Shown: positions 31,101 to 41,976, counted from the first letter of the stretch. The stretch is 64,000 nt of DNA from Oceanobacillus bengalensis (GCF_003628445.1 NZ_RBZO01000009.1:1-64000), one strand, 5' to 3'. Made by a program: numbers and translations. The notes: generated from the letters alone by a model not told the origin.

Positions 31101-31340
31101 ATTACGAATAATTTTAGTTAGAAATTCTAGGGTTAAAGGCTCCATATACACCTTATCTGCAACTGTATAATCAGTCATAATTGTTGCTGGGTTAGAATTT
31201 GCTAAAATAACGGTATATCCCTCTTCTTTTAATGCTTGGCAGGCTTGTGTTCCAGAGTAATCAAATTCAGCTGCTTGCCCAATAACAATTGGTCCTGAAC
31301 CAATAACGAGTATCTTTTGGATTGCTGTATTTTTAGGCAT
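28140..31340 (-). CDS. carB: Carbamoyl phosphate synthase large subunit (pyrimidine-specific)
   Basis: This 1066-residue synthetase makes carbamoyl phosphate from glutamine-derived ammonia, bicarbonate and two ATP. It has the expected tandem ATP-grasp halves: the first starting [21 protein letters not shown], the second at about 553 with [19 protein letters not shown]. The oligomerisation region lies between them, and the C-terminal MGS-like allosteric domain (about 930-1066) ends in the [11 protein letters not shown] region. It overlaps carA by 8 bases and pyrK by 4. Its place in the PyrR-controlled operon makes it the pyrimidine enzyme (pyrAB in B. subtilis). Confidence 0.96.
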
Positions 31341-32433
31341 ATACTTCCACCCCTTTTTTCTCTTGATTATTCTTAATCATTTGCAGGAAATCATCAAACA
31401 AGTAGTTCGTATCTTCAGGCCCTGGTGATGCTTCTGGATGATATTGTACAGAAAATGCTGGGTACAATATGTGTTTTATTCCTTCAACCGTATTATCGTT
31501 TAATGCAACTTGTGTCAATTCTAAGCCCGTATTTTCAAGAGATGTTTTACTTACTGCATAACTGTGATTTTGTGAAGTTAAATAGGTTTTGTTTGTTTGA
31601 ATATCTTTTACAGGATGATTCGCACCTCTATGTCCGAATTTCATTTTCTCTGTGTCTGCACCATTTGCAAGTGCTAATAGTTGATGACCGAGACAAATTC
31701 CAAAGATAGGAATCTTGCCAATTACTTGTTTGATCATTTCTATTGCTTCTGGTACATCTTTCGGATCCCCTGGCCCATTTGTAAGCATGATACCATCGGG
31801 TTTTAATCGCAAAATATTCTCTGCACTATAATTATACGGAACAACTGTGATGTGACAGTCACGTTTTGTTAATTCACGAAGGATACCGTGTTTTGCGCCA
31901 AAGTCAACCATTACAATTCGCATTCCACGTCCTGGTACAACATAAGGTTTAATAGTCGATGTCATTTTTACTTGATCTGTTGGTAATTCTATCCCTTTTA
32001 ATTGATTGACAATTTCTTCTAGTGATCGGCTAGTATCAGCAATCATGGCTTTCATTGTTCCTTGTTTACGAATGATCTTTGTTAGTTTTCTGGTATCTAT
32101 ACCAGAAATTCCAGGAATATCATTCGCTTTTAGAAAATGATCCAAGCTTTCATCATTCCTGAAATTAGAAGGATATTCACTTACTTCTTTTACAACAAAT
32201 CCGTGAATGAATGGTGTTACCGTTTCAAAATCATCACGGTTTATTCCGTAATTTCCAATGAGTGGATAGGTCATCGTTACAATCTGCCCGAAGTAGGATG
32301 GATCTGTAATGACTTCTTGGTAACCAGTCATTCCTGTGTTGAACACTACTTCTCCCGCTCTTAAACGCTCACTACCGAAACCTTCACCTATGAAAACCGT
32401 TCCGTCCTCAAGAACCAACTGTCGTTTGAACAT
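31333..32433 (-). CDS. carA: Carbamoyl phosphate synthase small subunit (pyrimidine-specific)
   Basis: This 366-residue glutaminase subunit delivers ammonia to CarB. The N-terminal domain starts [20 protein letters not shown]; the class I amidotransferase domain has [12 protein letters not shown] with the nucleophilic Cys and the HPEASPGP His-Glu pair. The frame extends to 32448, but the ATG at 32433 has GAGGAGG about 8 nt upstream and gives the standard start. It overlaps the pyrC end by 26 bases. Confidence 0.95.
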   Translation of the reverse strand: MFKRQLVLEDGTVFIGEGFGSERLRAGEVVFNTGMTGYQEVITDPSYFGQIVTMTYPLIGNYGINRDDFETVTPFIHGFVVKEVSEYPSNFRNDESLDHFLKANDIPGISGIDTRKLTKIIRKQGTMKAMIADTSRSLEEIVNQLKGIELPTDQVKMTSTIKPYVVPGRGMRIVMVDFGAKHGILRELTKRDCHITVVPYNYSAENILRLKPDGIMLTNGPGDPKDVPEAIEMIKQVIGKIPIFGICLGHQLLALANGADTEKMKFGHRGANHPVKDIQTNKTYLTSQNHSYAVSKTSLENTGLELTQVALNDNTVEGIKHILYPAFSVQYHPEASPGPEDTNYLFDDFLQMIKNNQEKKGVEVYA

Positions 32434-33715
32434 AAATATCCTCCTCATTTATATATGCTACATTTCCCTCTGAAATGGTTAGAACCGAAGAACCTGTAAC
32501 CTTCCAACCGTCGAACGGTGTATTTTTCCCTTTTGATAAAAAGTTTTCTTTTTGAATGATTGATTCTTTTTCTATATTTACAACTGTGATATCAGCTACA
32601 CTATTTTCTTCTAATATGCCATATGGCATGTTAAATACTTTAGCTGGTTTAACTGTTAGCCATTCAACAAGTTGCTTGAACGTAAATTTACCTGTTTTAA
32701 CGAAATTCGTATATAAAAGGGAGAATGCTGTTTCTAAACCAACAATACCAAATGGGGCATGAAGCATTCCTTTTGCTTTTTCATCTTTAGTATGTGGCGC
32801 ATGATCTGTCGCTATCATGTCGATTGTTCCATCGAGTAACCCCTCGATTAGTGCCTCTTGATCTACTTTTGATCTAAGGGGTGGATTCATCTTGAAATCT
32901 CCATCATCACTCGTAATATCTTCTTCATTTAATAACAAGTGATGTGGACTCACTTCTGCAGTCACATGAATACCTGCTTTTTTTGCATCTCGAATAGTGC
33001 GAACAGATTCCTTTGTACTGACATGGCAAACATGATAATGACAACCGCTGGCTTCCGCGAGTAACACATCTCTAGCAATTTGCACCGATTCATTTAAGGA
33101 AGGAATACCTGGTAAGTTTAGTTTTTCGCTTACCTTGCCGTCATGAACAACACCACCATACACTAGTGAGTTATCTTCGCAGTGGGCTACAATTGGAACG
33201 CCAGCTGCTTTCGCGCGTTTCATTGCTACAAACATCTGATCCGCTGTTTGAATGCCAACCCCGTCATCTGTAAACGCAAAAATTCCTAATTCTGCTAATT
33301 CCTCGATATTCGTTAATTCTTCACCTTTGAGTCCTTTTGTTATTGATCCATATGGTAAGACACGAACCTTTGCATCTTTCTTAATCTTTTCAAACAGGGA
33401 TGCTATAGCTTCAGCGCTGTCTGGTACTGGACTCGTATTTGGCATGGCACAAACGGTTGTAAATCCTCCTCTAGCAGCTGCCTCTGTTCCAGAATGTATT
33501 GTTTCTTTATGTTCGCCACCAGGCTCTCTAAGGTGAATATGTACATCAATGAAGCCAGGTAAAATGATATTTCCTTGTAAATCAATGACTTCATCCGCTT
33601 CCTCCGTTATTGTAGGCCCTATTTTCTCTATTCTTTGGTTCTTAATTAATACTTCACAGTTTTCTAGCTTATTTGACGGCAACAAACGTTTTGCGTTTTT
33701 CAAAATTGTTTTCAT
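32408..33715 (-). CDS. pyrC: Dihydroorotase
   Basis: This 435-residue class I dihydroorotase closes carbamoyl aspartate to dihydroorotate. The binuclear zinc site is seen in [16 protein letters not shown] (about 57-72) and later TDHAPHT near 304; HVSTKE and EVSPHH supply further ligands. The frame is open to 33775, but the ATG at 33715 is preferred: GGGGGAT lies upstream and [15 protein letters not shown] is the family start. The gene overlaps pyrB by 47 bases and carA by 26, so it is slightly longer at the C terminus than the B. subtilis enzyme. Confidence 0.95.
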   Translation of the reverse strand: MKTILKNAKRLLPSNKLENCEVLIKNQRIEKIGPTITEEADEVIDLQGNIILPGFIDVHIHLREPGGEHKETIHSGTEAAARGGFTTVCAMPNTSPVPDSAEAIASLFEKIKKDAKVRVLPYGSITKGLKGEELTNIEELAELGIFAFTDDGVGIQTADQMFVAMKRAKAAGVPIVAHCEDNSLVYGGVVHDGKVSEKLNLPGIPSLNESVQIARDVLLAEASGCHYHVCHVSTKESVRTIRDAKKAGIHVTAEVSPHHLLLNEEDITSDDGDFKMNPPLRSKVDQEALIEGLLDGTIDMIATDHAPHTKDEKAKGMLHAPFGIVGLETAFSLLYTNFVKTGKFTFKQLVEWLTVKPAKVFNMPYGILEENSVADITVVNIEKESIIQKENFLSKGKNTPFDGWKVTGSSVLTISEGNVAYINEEDIYVQTTVGS

Positions 33716-34598
33716 GTGTAATCCCCCATTCTTCAAGCAAAAATTGGATAATCGCCATTCTGACATAAACACCATTTGTCATTTGTTTAAAAATTCGTGA
33801 CCTAGAACATTCAACTAACTCTGTATCAATCTCAATACCACGATTAATTGGCGCTGGATGCATAATAATTGCGTTCTTTCTCATTTTGCTTTCACGTTTT
33901 TTTGTTAGACCATAGCTTTCGAGATAATTCGAAGTCACGGCGACGTTCGTATGCCTTTCATGCTGGATACGAAGCAACATCACCACATCACAATTCTCTA
34001 CAGCCTGGTCGATTGTGAGATAAGGGCAGTCCAATGTTTCGTCTTCAAATCCTGGAGCTGTACTTAAAAAGACATTTGCGCCTAATCTTCGTAATGCATT
34101 TACGTTTGATTTCGCAACACGACTGTGCTTGATATCTCCAACGATTACAACATTTAATCCTTTAAAAGAACTGAACTCCTGATAGATTGTTAACAAGTCC
34201 AACATGCATTGTGTAGGATGCTCTGCCTTCCCTGCACCAGCATTAATGACTGGTACCTGAAGTTTATTTTTAAGCTCTTTAAACCACTCATCAGAACGAT
34301 GCCGAATAACTAGCATATTTGCTCCAATTGATTCAAAGGTCTTTGCAGTATCATAAAGTGTTTCCCCTTTTAGCACACTGGAAGATTCAGAATGAAAGTC
34401 TAACACTTCTAAACCTAAATTCTTTTCCGCTACTGTAAAACTCATCTTCGTCCTTGTACTTGGTTCAAAGAATAAATTCGCAACGAAAATCCGATTTTGC
34501 CTCAATTTTATAGCTTTCTTTGCGTAATATTCCGCTCTCTCTAATACCTGAAAAATATCTGCTTCTGTCAACTGATCAACCGAAATAAAATTTTTCAT
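33669..34598 (-). CDS. pyrB: Aspartate carbamoyltransferase catalytic chain
   Basis: This 309-residue enzyme joins carbamoyl phosphate and aspartate. FFEPSTRTKMSF (about 49-60) is the carbamoyl phosphate loop, HPTQCMLD and the aspartate-site MLLRIQHER follow, and MHPAPINRG lies near 255. The ATG at 34598 has AAAGGAGG 4-5 nt upstream. The longer reading from 34658 would run through the attenuator hairpin and is rejected. No regulatory PyrI gene is present. The uracil permease gene pyrP, which lies between pyrR and pyrB in B. subtilis, is missing. Confidence 0.96.
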   Translation of the reverse strand: MKNFISVDQLTEADIFQVLERAEYYAKKAIKLRQNRIFVANLFFEPSTRTKMSFTVAEKNLGLEVLDFHSESSSVLKGETLYDTAKTFESIGANMLVIRHRSDEWFKELKNKLQVPVINAGAGKAEHPTQCMLDLLTIYQEFSSFKGLNVVIVGDIKHSRVAKSNVNALRRLGANVFLSTAPGFEDETLDCPYLTIDQAVENCDVVMLLRIQHERHTNVAVTSNYLESYGLTKKRESKMRKNAIIMHPAPINRGIEIDTELVECSRSRIFKQMTNGVYVRMAIIQFLLEEWGITHENNFEKRKTFVAVK

Positions 34599-34630
34599 GG
34601 CTCCTCCTTTAAGTAGCTTTTTACTCCATA

Positions 34631-34745
34631 AAAAAAACCTCTTTGCAAAAAGTTGCAAAGAGGTAAACGTGTAGCGATAACTATCACGTTACATTAACAA
34701 CTTTTTAAATCTCTCTGGATTTAATTAAAAGTTGTGTATTAAGTT
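34631..34745 (-). promoter_or_regulatory. PyrR-dependent attenuator between pyrR and pyrB
   Basis: On the minus strand, a PyrR-binding loop AATCCAGAGAG (around 34710-34723) sits in a stem made by AACTTTTAATTAAATC and GATTTAAAAAGTT. It is followed by the terminator CCTCTTTGC...GCAAAGAGG (34638-34663) and a run of eight T. UMP- or UTP-bound PyrR would stabilise the binding stem and let the terminator form, lowering pyrB-pyrE expression. Confidence 0.85.
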
Positions 34746-34758
34746 CATCTTATCTTGT

Positions 34759-35304
<546 letters not shown>

Positions 35305-35330
35305 TTACTGCACCCCTTCATTCGAGTAAA

Positions 35331-35440
35331 TAAAAAACCTTTTCTCCAGAAGGAAAAAAGGTTTTGGATTGAAATATCACTTCAAATTAATCCGCTTCCT
35401 TTACCAGCCTCTCTGGACTATTTTAAAAGGACTTTATTTA
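35331..35440 (-). promoter_or_regulatory. PyrR-dependent attenuator in the pyr operon leader
   Basis: The minus strand carries AGTCCAGAGAGGCT (35406-35419), an exact match to the PyrR-binding consensus, in a stem closed by CCTTT/AAAGG. Downstream is a terminator hairpin (35334-35365; AAAACCTTTT with AAAAGGTTTT) ending in a T run. It precedes pyrR and so regulates the whole operon. Confidence 0.88.
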
Positions 35441-35449
35441 ACTATGTCT

Positions 35450-35478
35450 ATTATTTCAAACCTAATAGCATAAGTCAA
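35450..35478 (-). promoter_or_regulatory. Sigma-A promoter of the pyr operon
   Basis: On the minus strand TTGACT (35473-35478) and AATAAT (35450-35455) are 17 bp apart, each one mismatch from consensus. The -35 overlaps the last codons of rluD, and the leader attenuator begins just downstream, exactly where the operon promoter is expected. Confidence 0.65.
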
Positions 35479-36386
35479 TAACTTTTTTTAATATATTCAA
35501 GTGTTTCATAAAAATATGCTGGTGCTTCTCGCTCGAATTCCATCCATTCCTTCTTCTTCGGGTGTGTAAATCCAAGCACTTTCGCATGAAGTGATTGACC
35601 ATTTGTGTCTAGTGTTTTACGAGGACCATATTTCGGATCACCAACCAGTGGATATCCAATATACCGCATATGAACACGAATTTGATGTGTTCTTCCTGTC
35701 TCAAGCCTGCACTCAATATGGGTGTAATCTGGGTAATTCTCCAATACCCGAAAATGGGTTACTGCAGGTTTACCGTTATCAACAACGCCCATCTTCTGCC
35801 GGTCTTTCGGGTCTCTTCCGATTGGCGCATCGATCATACCTGTTTTATGTGGTATTTCCCCATGAACAATGGCCTCATATTTTCGCATTATCTCTTTAGA
35901 GGATAGTTGCTCTGATAAATGTATATGTGTATAGTCATTCTTTGCAACAACTAAGAGACCACTTGTATCTTTGTCAATACGATGAACAATACCAGGCCGC
36001 TCCACACCGTTTATTCCTGATAAGTCATTACAATGGTATAGTAAAGCATTTACCAATGTTCCGCTCCTGTGGCCCGCAGATGGATGCACAACCATACCCT
36101 TTGGTTTATTGACAACTAATAAATCACTATCCTCATAAACTATTTCGAGTGGTATGTTCTCAGCGATTACTTGTAAAGGTTTAACTTCAGGGATCGTCCA
36201 TCCTATCTCGTCGCCTACTTGACATTTATAGTTTGCTTTTACAGGCTCGTTATTAACCGTTACATGGTTATCCGTTATCCAAGATTGGATTTGCGAACGT
36301 GAAATATCTGGATTAATATCTGAGAGTATTTTATCTACTCTCGTCTTTACCTGTTCTTCTGTTACAATATGTTGATAAGAACTCAT
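35475..36386 (-). CDS. RluD-type pseudouridine synthase (YlyB)
   Basis: This 303-residue protein is an RluA-family rRNA pseudouridine synthase. It has an N-terminal S4 RNA-binding domain (about 12-75) and the catalytic motif GIVHRIDKDTSGLLVVAKND (about 130-149, with the nucleophilic Asp), then LETGRTHQIRVHM. The frame extends to 36425 across the end of lspA; the ATG at 36386 is chosen because it avoids that overlap, has GAAAGGA upstream and gives the B. subtilis YlyB length. The exact rRNA target is not deducible. Confidence 0.9.
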   Translation of the reverse strand: MSSYQHIVTEEQVKTRVDKILSDINPDISRSQIQSWITDNHVTVNNEPVKANYKCQVGDEIGWTIPEVKPLQVIAENIPLEIVYEDSDLLVVNKPKGMVVHPSAGHRSGTLVNALLYHCNDLSGINGVERPGIVHRIDKDTSGLLVVAKNDYTHIHLSEQLSSKEIMRKYEAIVHGEIPHKTGMIDAPIGRDPKDRQKMGVVDNGKPAVTHFRVLENYPDYTHIECRLETGRTHQIRVHMRYIGYPLVGDPKYGPRKTLDTNGQSLHAKVLGFTHPKKKEWMEFEREAPAYFYETLEYIKKSY

Positions 36387-36390
36387 GATT

Positions 36391-36849
36391 TTATTTTTCC
36401 TTTCTTTCATCCAAAATGGTAGCAATTATAATAAAAATTACGCCAACCGTTAACGCAGAATCTGCTACATTAAATATAGGAAAGTTATAATTAAAGATAT
36501 AAAAATTAAAAAAGTCTACTACTTCCTGATGAAACAACCGATCAATGAAATTACCAATTGCGCCGCCTAATACAAAGCTTAACCCAATCGCTAGTAATTT
36601 ATCGTTTTTTGCGTATTTTTGTAAATAAAAGACAACACCGATAACAACAATTACCGTTACAATATAGAAGAAAAACATTTTCCCTTGTAATATTCCCCAT
36701 GCAGCTCCTGGATTCCGATGTGAAGTAAGATAGAAAAAGCCATCAATGACGGAAATACTCTCGCCTATTTCCATCGTCCTAACGATTATCCATTTGGTAA
36801 GCTGATCAATAGCAATAATGATAATTGCGATAATATAATACCAGTACAT
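36391..36849 (-). CDS. lspA: Lipoprotein signal peptidase (signal peptidase II)
   Basis: This 152-residue membrane aspartyl protease removes signal peptides from prolipoproteins after lipidation. Four membrane helices are evident. The catalytic aspartates lie in [18 protein letters not shown] (about 100-117) and [11 protein letters not shown] (about 124-134). [10 protein letters not shown] in the first helix is also conserved. It lies between ileS and rluD; ylyA, found between ileS and lspA in B. subtilis, is not present. Confidence 0.96.
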   Translation of the reverse strand: MYWYYIIAIIIIAIDQLTKWIIVRTMEIGESISVIDGFFYLTSHRNPGAAWGILQGKMFFFYIVTVIVVIGVVFYLQKYAKNDKLLAIGLSFVLGGAIGNFIDRLFHQEVVDFFNFYIFNYNFPIFNVADSALTVGVIFIIIATILDERKEK

Positions 36850-36979
36850 TCTACTCCCTCAATTCTAGCTTAAGTCTTTTTAATCTTATACGTTTATCCT
36901 ACATTTTTCAATTATAATTGCTAAGTTTAATGATTTATCCTAATATCCATTAAAAAATGACTGTTTCTGAATAGTCCTA

Positions 36980-37075
36980 AAGACGTCGTTCCGGAAAGAC
37001 ACTTCGCGCATCTTAGGGCGGCTGGTGAGCCCCTTCGTGCAGGTGCGCCTGTGTCTCCTAGTAATGCTACGAAGT
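36980..37075 (-). repeat. Truncated dispersed structured repeat
   Basis: On the minus strand this shows GGGGCTCACCAGCCGCCC, GCGAAG, GTGTCTTTCC and CGGAACGACGTC, matching the second half of the copies at 20683 and 47257. The opening arm (expected GGAAAGACAC) and GAAGACTCCT box are gone. At that edge (37060-37071) the plus strand reads AGTAATGCTACG, which matches the start of the mini-element at 52879, so the truncation may involve a mini-element remnant. It fills the ileS-lspA gap. Confidence 0.6.
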
Positions 37076-37102
37076 AAAAATAAACAAAGAAAACAGCCTA
37101 AA

Positions 37103-37133
37103 AAATACTCCCCTTCATACAAAGAGGAGTATT
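37103..37133 (-). terminator. Terminator of ileS
   Basis: AATACTCC and GGAGTATT pair with inner CTTT/GAAG-type extension, followed on the minus strand by TTTTTTA. It lies 7 bp after the ileS stop, so lspA probably has its own promoter or relies on read-through. Confidence 0.75.
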
Positions 37134-37139
37134 TGCAAC

Positions 37140-39896
37140 TTATTCTGCTACATTATAATTTTCCTTTACAATACTTGCGCAACGGGTACATAATTCTGGA
37201 TGATCGTGATCATGTCCAACAGTATCCGAGGATACCCAACAACGTTCACATTTTTCACCAGGATGTTTTTCAACAACAACATTTACATACTTATATTCTG
37301 TAGCTTCTTTCGCATCTTCCGATATAACTGCTTCAGAAACAATTAAATATTGATGTAAGTGTTCTAATGCCTCCAATACTTCTTTCGTTTCTTTATCTTT
37401 CGGTACAAGCGTCACTTTTGCTTCTAATGATTTCCCAATAACTTTTTCGTTTCTTGCTACTTCTAACGCTTTAAGAACATCATCACGAACTTTCATAAAA
37501 TGCGCCCATTTCGCTTCATCAAGTCCTGAAATTTCCCTTGGCTCAGGCATATCTGTTAATTGTACGCTTTCTGCCTTTTCACCAGGAATAAATTCCCAGA
37601 CTTCATCAGAAGTGTGGGGAATGATTGGTGTTAAAAGTTGAACCAATGTAGTCAGAATTTCATAATATCCCGTTTGAATACTACGACGTCGTTTATTGTC
37701 CTTCGCTTCGATATATAATACATCTTTAGCAAAGTCTAAATAGAACGAACTTAATTCTACAGCACAGAAATTGTGAATTTGATGATAAATTGGTGAAAAC
37801 TCAAATTTATCATAGCTTTCACGCACACTTGAAACTAATTGTTGCAGGCGATGAAGCATATAACGATCCACTTCTTCTAATTCAGCATCTGATACACGAT
37901 CTGTTTCTGGATTGAAATCGGCTAGATTTCCAAGCATAAAACGGAATGTATTACGTATTTTACGATATGCTTCAGAAATTTGTTTTAAGATATCATCCGA
38001 AATACGAACATCAGACTGATAATCAACTGACGAAACCCATAAACGTAAAATGTCTGCTCCATACTGTTTTACAACTTTAGATGGTAGGATAACATTACCT
38101 AATGATTTACTCATTTTACGCCCATTTCCATCTAATACAAAGCCATGGCTTACAATATTCTTATATGGTGCCTTACCAGTTACAGCAACAGCTGTTGAAA
38201 TAGATGAGTTAAACCAACCACGGTATTGGTCACTGCCTTCTAAATAAACGTCAGCTGGTCGCTTATGTCCCTCACGTTTCAATAATACTGCCTGATGGGA
38301 AGAACCTGAATCAAACCATACGTCCATAATGTCCGTTTCTTTCGTAAATGTACCATTTGGACTATGTTCAGATGTAAAACCTTCAGGAAGTAGATCTTTT
38401 GCTTCTCTTTCGAACCATACATTTGAACCGTTCTGAGCAAACAAGTTTGATACATGACTAATTGTTTCATCCGTAATAATTGGTGTTCCATCCTCCCCGT
38501 AAAATACCGGAATTGGAACGCCCCATGTACGTTGACGTGAAATACACCAATCTTCACGATCACGAACCATGTTGTAAAGCCTTGTTTCTCCCCAACTAGG
38601 ATACCAATTAATTTGCTTGATTTCTTCTAAGATATCTTCACGGAAATCTTTGATGGATGCAAACCATTGTGCTGTTGCACGGAAGATTGTTGGTTTTTTC
38701 GTACGCCAGTCATGTGGGTATGAATGGGTAATGAACGATAGTTTTAATAAGGCTCCTACTTCTTCAAGCTTATCCGTTACTACTTTATTTGCGTCATCAT
38801 AGAACATTCCTTCAAACCCTGGTGCTTCGGCAGTAAAGCATCCTTTATCATCAACTGGAGACAAAGCTTGTAGTCCATATTGTTTACCAACGAAAAAGTC
38901 ATCTTCTCCGTGCCCAGGTGCTGTATGAACACAACCCGTACCAGCATCAATTGTTACATGTTTTCCTAGCATAACGATTGATTCACGTTCATAGAATGGA
39001 TGCATAGCTACCGCTCTATCTAATTCTTTTCCTTTAAAAGTTTTAACTTCTTCTACATTTTCCCAACCAAGTTCTGCGGTAACCGTTTCAAGCAATTCGT
39101 GAGCAACAACAAAGTTTTCTTCGCCAACTTTTGCTCTTGTATACTCTAAGTCTGGATGTAAACTAATGCCTAGGTTTGCTGGAAGTGTCCAAGGCGTTGT
39201 CGTCCAGATGACAATTTTATCACCCTGCTCTAATACACCTTTTCCATCCTTTACTTCAAATGCAACATATATTGATGCCGAGCGTTTGTCTTGATATTCA
39301 ATTTCCGCTTCCGCTAATGCAGATTCTGATGAAGGTGACCAATAAACAGGTTTTAATCCTTTATAAATATAGCCTTTCTTCGCCATTTCTCCGAATACTT
39401 GGATTTGGGCTGCTTCATAATCCTTTGTTAATGTAATATAAGGGTTATCCCAGTCACCACGTACGCCTAATTGTTTAAATTGCGTACGTTGCCCATCAAC
39501 CTGTTTTAACGCATACTCAGCACATTTTTGTCTAAACTCAGCAATGCTCATCTTTTTACGATCTACTTTTTTATTCTTCGTTAGAGCAGATTCAATAGGC
39601 AAGCCATGCGTATCCCAACCAGGTACATATGGTGCATGATAGCCTGTCATGGATTTTTGACGGACGATTATGTCTTTTAAAATTTTATTAAGCGCATGCC
39701 CAATATGCAAATCACCGTTAGCATATGGTGGGCCATCATGTAAATTGAATAAAGGTCTACCCTTTGTTCTTTCTAGTGTTTTTTCATATAAATTATTTTC
39801 TTCCCACTGTTCTTGTCTTTTTGGTTCTTTATTCGGTAAATTTCCGCGCATCTTAAAATCTGTCTGTGGCATTAATAAAGTGTCTTTATAATCCAT
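37140..39896 (-). CDS. ileS: Isoleucyl-tRNA synthetase
   Basis: This 918-residue class I synthetase charges tRNA-Ile. [19 protein letters not shown] (about 55-73) contains the HIGH-type motif, KMSKSLGN near 595 is the KMSKS loop, and the editing domain (about 190-400) has [12 protein letters not shown] and the [12 protein letters not shown] loop. The C-terminal zinc site is [12 protein letters not shown]...CTRCASIV. It is controlled by the T-box leader just upstream. Confidence 0.97.
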   Translation of the reverse strand: MDYKDTLLMPQTDFKMRGNLPNKEPKRQEQWEENNLYEKTLERTKGRPLFNLHDGPPYANGDLHIGHALNKILKDIIVRQKSMTGYHAPYVPGWDTHGLPIESALTKNKKVDRKKMSIAEFRQKCAEYALKQVDGQRTQFKQLGVRGDWDNPYITLTKDYEAAQIQVFGEMAKKGYIYKGLKPVYWSPSSESALAEAEIEYQDKRSASIYVAFEVKDGKGVLEQGDKIVIWTTTPWTLPANLGISLHPDLEYTRAKVGEENFVVAHELLETVTAELGWENVEEVKTFKGKELDRAVAMHPFYERESIVMLGKHVTIDAGTGCVHTAPGHGEDDFFVGKQYGLQALSPVDDKGCFTAEAPGFEGMFYDDANKVVTDKLEEVGALLKLSFITHSYPHDWRTKKPTIFRATAQWFASIKDFREDILEEIKQINWYPSWGETRLYNMVRDREDWCISRQRTWGVPIPVFYGEDGTPIITDETISHVSNLFAQNGSNVWFEREAKDLLPEGFTSEHSPNGTFTKETDIMDVWFDSGSSHQAVLLKREGHKRPADVYLEGSDQYRGWFNSSISTAVAVTGKAPYKNIVSHGFVLDGNGRKMSKSLGNVILPSKVVKQYGADILRLWVSSVDYQSDVRISDDILKQISEAYRKIRNTFRFMLGNLADFNPETDRVSDAELEEVDRYMLHRLQQLVSSVRESYDKFEFSPIYHQIHNFCAVELSSFYLDFAKDVLYIEAKDNKRRRSIQTGYYEILTTLVQLLTPIIPHTSDEVWEFIPGEKAESVQLTDMPEPREISGLDEAKWAHFMKVRDDVLKALEVARNEKVIGKSLEAKVTLVPKDKETKEVLEALEHLHQYLIVSEAVISEDAKEATEYKYVNVVVEKHPGEKCERCWVSSDTVGHDHDHPELCTRCASIVKENYNVAE

Positions 39897-39981
39897 GATG
39901 CTTCCTCCTTAAATTTATATATTAAATAAATACAAGTAAATATCCGGTGTATCAAACAGCACAGGCGTTTTTTACTGAACG

Positions 39982-40235
39982 AAAAAAAGCCCTCAACATC
40001 CCAAAAAGGGACGAGAAGACTTACCCGCGGTACCACCCTTATAAATTTAAATTTACATAAAAATTCAAATTCACTTTAAATCCGTAACGGAGATGAACCG
40101 TCCATTACTACTTTCGTTCATAATGGATACTCATGGAGTGATATTCTAAAAGCATTGCTGATCAGGCTCCCACCAACCCCGATTCGCTATAAACAGCAAG
40201 TTTTGCTTTTATACTGTCTCCTTCTTCGTATATAG
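39982..40235 (-). promoter_or_regulatory. T-box riboswitch of ileS (isoleucine specifier)
   Basis: The minus strand holds the T-box AGGGTGGTACCGCGG (40025-40039), which pairs with the tRNA acceptor end, and a terminator hairpin (39982-40016) ending in seven T. Stem I includes AGCGAATCGGGG and GGTGGGAGCC. GAATATCACTCC at 40135-40146 contains the specifier ATC at 40140-40142, an isoleucine codon, as expected for ileS. Uncharged tRNA-Ile should stabilise the antiterminator and turn on ileS. Confidence 0.92.
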
Positions 40236-40293
40236 CATTATAAGAATGATTGTGTGTAAAAATTATATGTAAATTTCTAGATTTCGTCAAGGT

Positions 40294-40806
40294 TTATGCT
40301 TTATTCTCAACTAATTCTAATTCTTCTTCAAGATCTACATCAAATAAATCATCCCAATCATCCGTTTTTATCATTTCTAGTTGGGCTTCAACTAACATCT
40401 TTAATCTTGTACGGAATACTTTTGCTTGTTTTTGCAATTCTTGGACTTCGATTGCAATTTGTCGGGATTTACTCAATGCTTCATTAATAATTCGATCTGC
40501 ATTTTTTTCCGCTTCCTTAACAATCAACTTAGATTCTTTAGAAGCACTCCCTTTTAATTCTTCAGCTGTTTCCTGAGCAACCAATATTGATTTATTAAGT
40601 GTATTTTCGATATCTGTAAAATGACCTAATCTTTCATTTAACTGAGCAACTTGTTCCCCTAGGTCCTTTTTTTCTCTAATTACCATTTCATAATCTTTAA
40701 TTACTTGATCAAGAAATTCATTTACCTCATCTTCATCATAGCCACGTAATTTTCTTGTGAATTCTTTATTATGAATATCTAACGGTGTTAATGGCACAAC
40801 GGCCAC
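40294..40806 (-). CDS. divIVA: Cell division initiation protein DivIVA
   Basis: This 170-residue protein is DivIVA, which binds negatively curved membrane at septa and poles and positions MinCD and, during sporulation, the chromosome origin. The N-terminal membrane-binding domain has TPLDIHNKEFTRKLRGYDEDEVNEFLDQVIKDYE (about 7-40), followed by long coiled coil (about 60-150) and an acidic end. The location between ylmH and ileS is the standard one. Confidence 0.95.
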   Translation of the reverse strand: MAVVPLTPLDIHNKEFTRKLRGYDEDEVNEFLDQVIKDYEMVIREKKDLGEQVAQLNERLGHFTDIENTLNKSILVAQETAEELKGSASKESKLIVKEAEKNADRIINEALSKSRQIAIEVQELQKQAKVFRTRLKMLVEAQLEMIKTDDWDDLFDVDLEEELELVENKA

Positions 40807-40904
40807 CTCCTTATATATTTACTATCCATTTCGTTTTATTTACTATTCGACAAAAAAAGTTATATTCCTGCAAAGTATACTATTTTTACCGAAAATTTAT
40901 TTTA

Positions 40905-41681
40905 TTACTTCATTAGCGCAGTAGTAATCTTCCATTTTTCCTTTTTCGTTTGTCCGTTAATTGTTACTAGCCTACTTCTCCCTTTCCCTCTAAGAGAGAT
41001 CATATCTCCTTCTTGAAGCTTAAATGTCTTATCCTCAACAATTTTAAAATTCACTTTAACATATTGTTTTTTAATACATTCCTGAGCATCATTTCTAGAA
41101 ATATGATAAATTTCTTTCATAACAGTATCCAACCTTAATGATGAGACGGTAGAATCCGATTCCAACCACTTTGCCTCTTCTGCCTGAAATAAGGATAAGT
41201 TTATCTCTTCAAATTGAATGTTGGCCTTCTTAATTGAAGTAAGGTTTGAAATCACGTATGAGGCGATTTCTTTTGCTATAATAATTTGAATGATTCCATT
41301 CCCTACATAGATATCCCCTAATTTTTTTCGTTTCATACCTAATGATAGAAATGCACCCATAACATCTCGATGCTCTAATCTGATAAATTTCTCATGATAG
41401 GATGCTTGAAGTAAACTTAATTGAAAAGCATCTTCACTAACTTCTTCATAGTACGGTGAAAGTAGAACGCGTTTTCTTTCACCATATGGGTTTCCACCAT
41501 ACATATGTAGTTTTAACTCATCATTCGTTGTACCAATTAACGTCTCCATTATATGTTGTTCCCTTGGGTCAAGAAAATCAGTTAATCTCGAAATAAAAGT
41601 TTGCTCAACCTGTTCCTTCCATGAAAGGATTTGGTCGATGAATGGTTCTTCTTCTTTTCTAAAATGCTGGTAAATATCCAT
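40905..41681 (-). CDS. ylmH: S4-domain RNA-binding protein YlmH (RqcP2-type)
   Basis: This 258-residue protein has an N-terminal YlmH domain and a C-terminal S4 RNA-binding domain (about 178-240; SSLRLDTVMKEIYHISRNDAQECIKKQYVKVNFKIVEDKTFKLQEGDMISLRGKGR). YlmH homologues act on stalled 50S subunits and can take part in the RqcH alanine-tailing pathway. It lies in the ylm block between ylmG and divIVA. The family call is secure; the role is from homologues. Confidence 0.9.
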   Translation of the reverse strand: MDIYQHFRKEEEPFIDQILSWKEQVEQTFISRLTDFLDPREQHIMETLIGTTNDELKLHMYGGNPYGERKRVLLSPYYEEVSEDAFQLSLLQASYHEKFIRLEHRDVMGAFLSLGMKRKKLGDIYVGNGIIQIIIAKEIASYVISNLTSIKKANIQFEEINLSLFQAEEAKWLESDSTVSSLRLDTVMKEIYHISRNDAQECIKKQYVKVNFKIVEDKTFKLQEGDMISLRGKGRSRLVTINGQTKKEKWKITTALMK

Positions 41682-41709
41682 ATAAATCTCCTATTATTAC
41701 ATAACCTAG

Positions 41710-41976
41710 TTAGAATAAGAACATCCTAAAAAATTCATAAAGCCCCGTTTTAGCTAACTGTAATACGAAGATAGCTATAATCGGTGAAAAATCAATCATT
41801 CCGAGTGGTGGAATAAACTTTCGAAACATGTCTAAATATGGTTCACAAATTTTCCCAAGCATCTCCCCAAATGATGATTCACGTGCCCCTGGAAACCATG
41901 ACATAAAAATATAAACAATTATTCCCCAACTATATATCGTGAGGGCTAAACTAAGTATTTGATATAATTGAAACAT
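41710..41976 (-). CDS. ylmG: YggT family membrane protein YlmG
   Basis: This 88-residue protein is a YggT-family membrane protein with two hydrophobic segments (about 4-28 and 62-85) around a loop containing CEPYLDMFRKFIPPLGMIDFSP. It is adjacent to sepF, the conserved pairing in Firmicutes and cyanobacteria, and has been linked to division and cofactor assembly without a defined activity. Confidence 0.92.
   Translation of the reverse strand: MFQLYQILSLALTIYSWGIIVYIFMSWFPGARESSFGEMLGKICEPYLDMFRKFIPPLGMIDFSPIIAIFVLQLAKTGLYEFFRMFLF

Noticed and set aside
34599-34658. Longer pyrB reading frame starting at 34658
   Set aside because: It begins inside the PyrR attenuator terminator hairpin, whereas the ATG at 34598 has a good ribosome-binding site and matches the family start.
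36940-37303. Small frames on both strands between lspA and ileS (36940-37122 and 37025-37303)
   Set aside because: They cover the truncated repeat, the ileS terminator and the antisense of ileS; no ribosome-binding site or recognisable protein.
39982-40235. tRNA-like fold between divIVA and ileS
   Set aside because: The conserved T-box sequence, specifier and terminator identify it as a T-box leader, not a tRNA gene.
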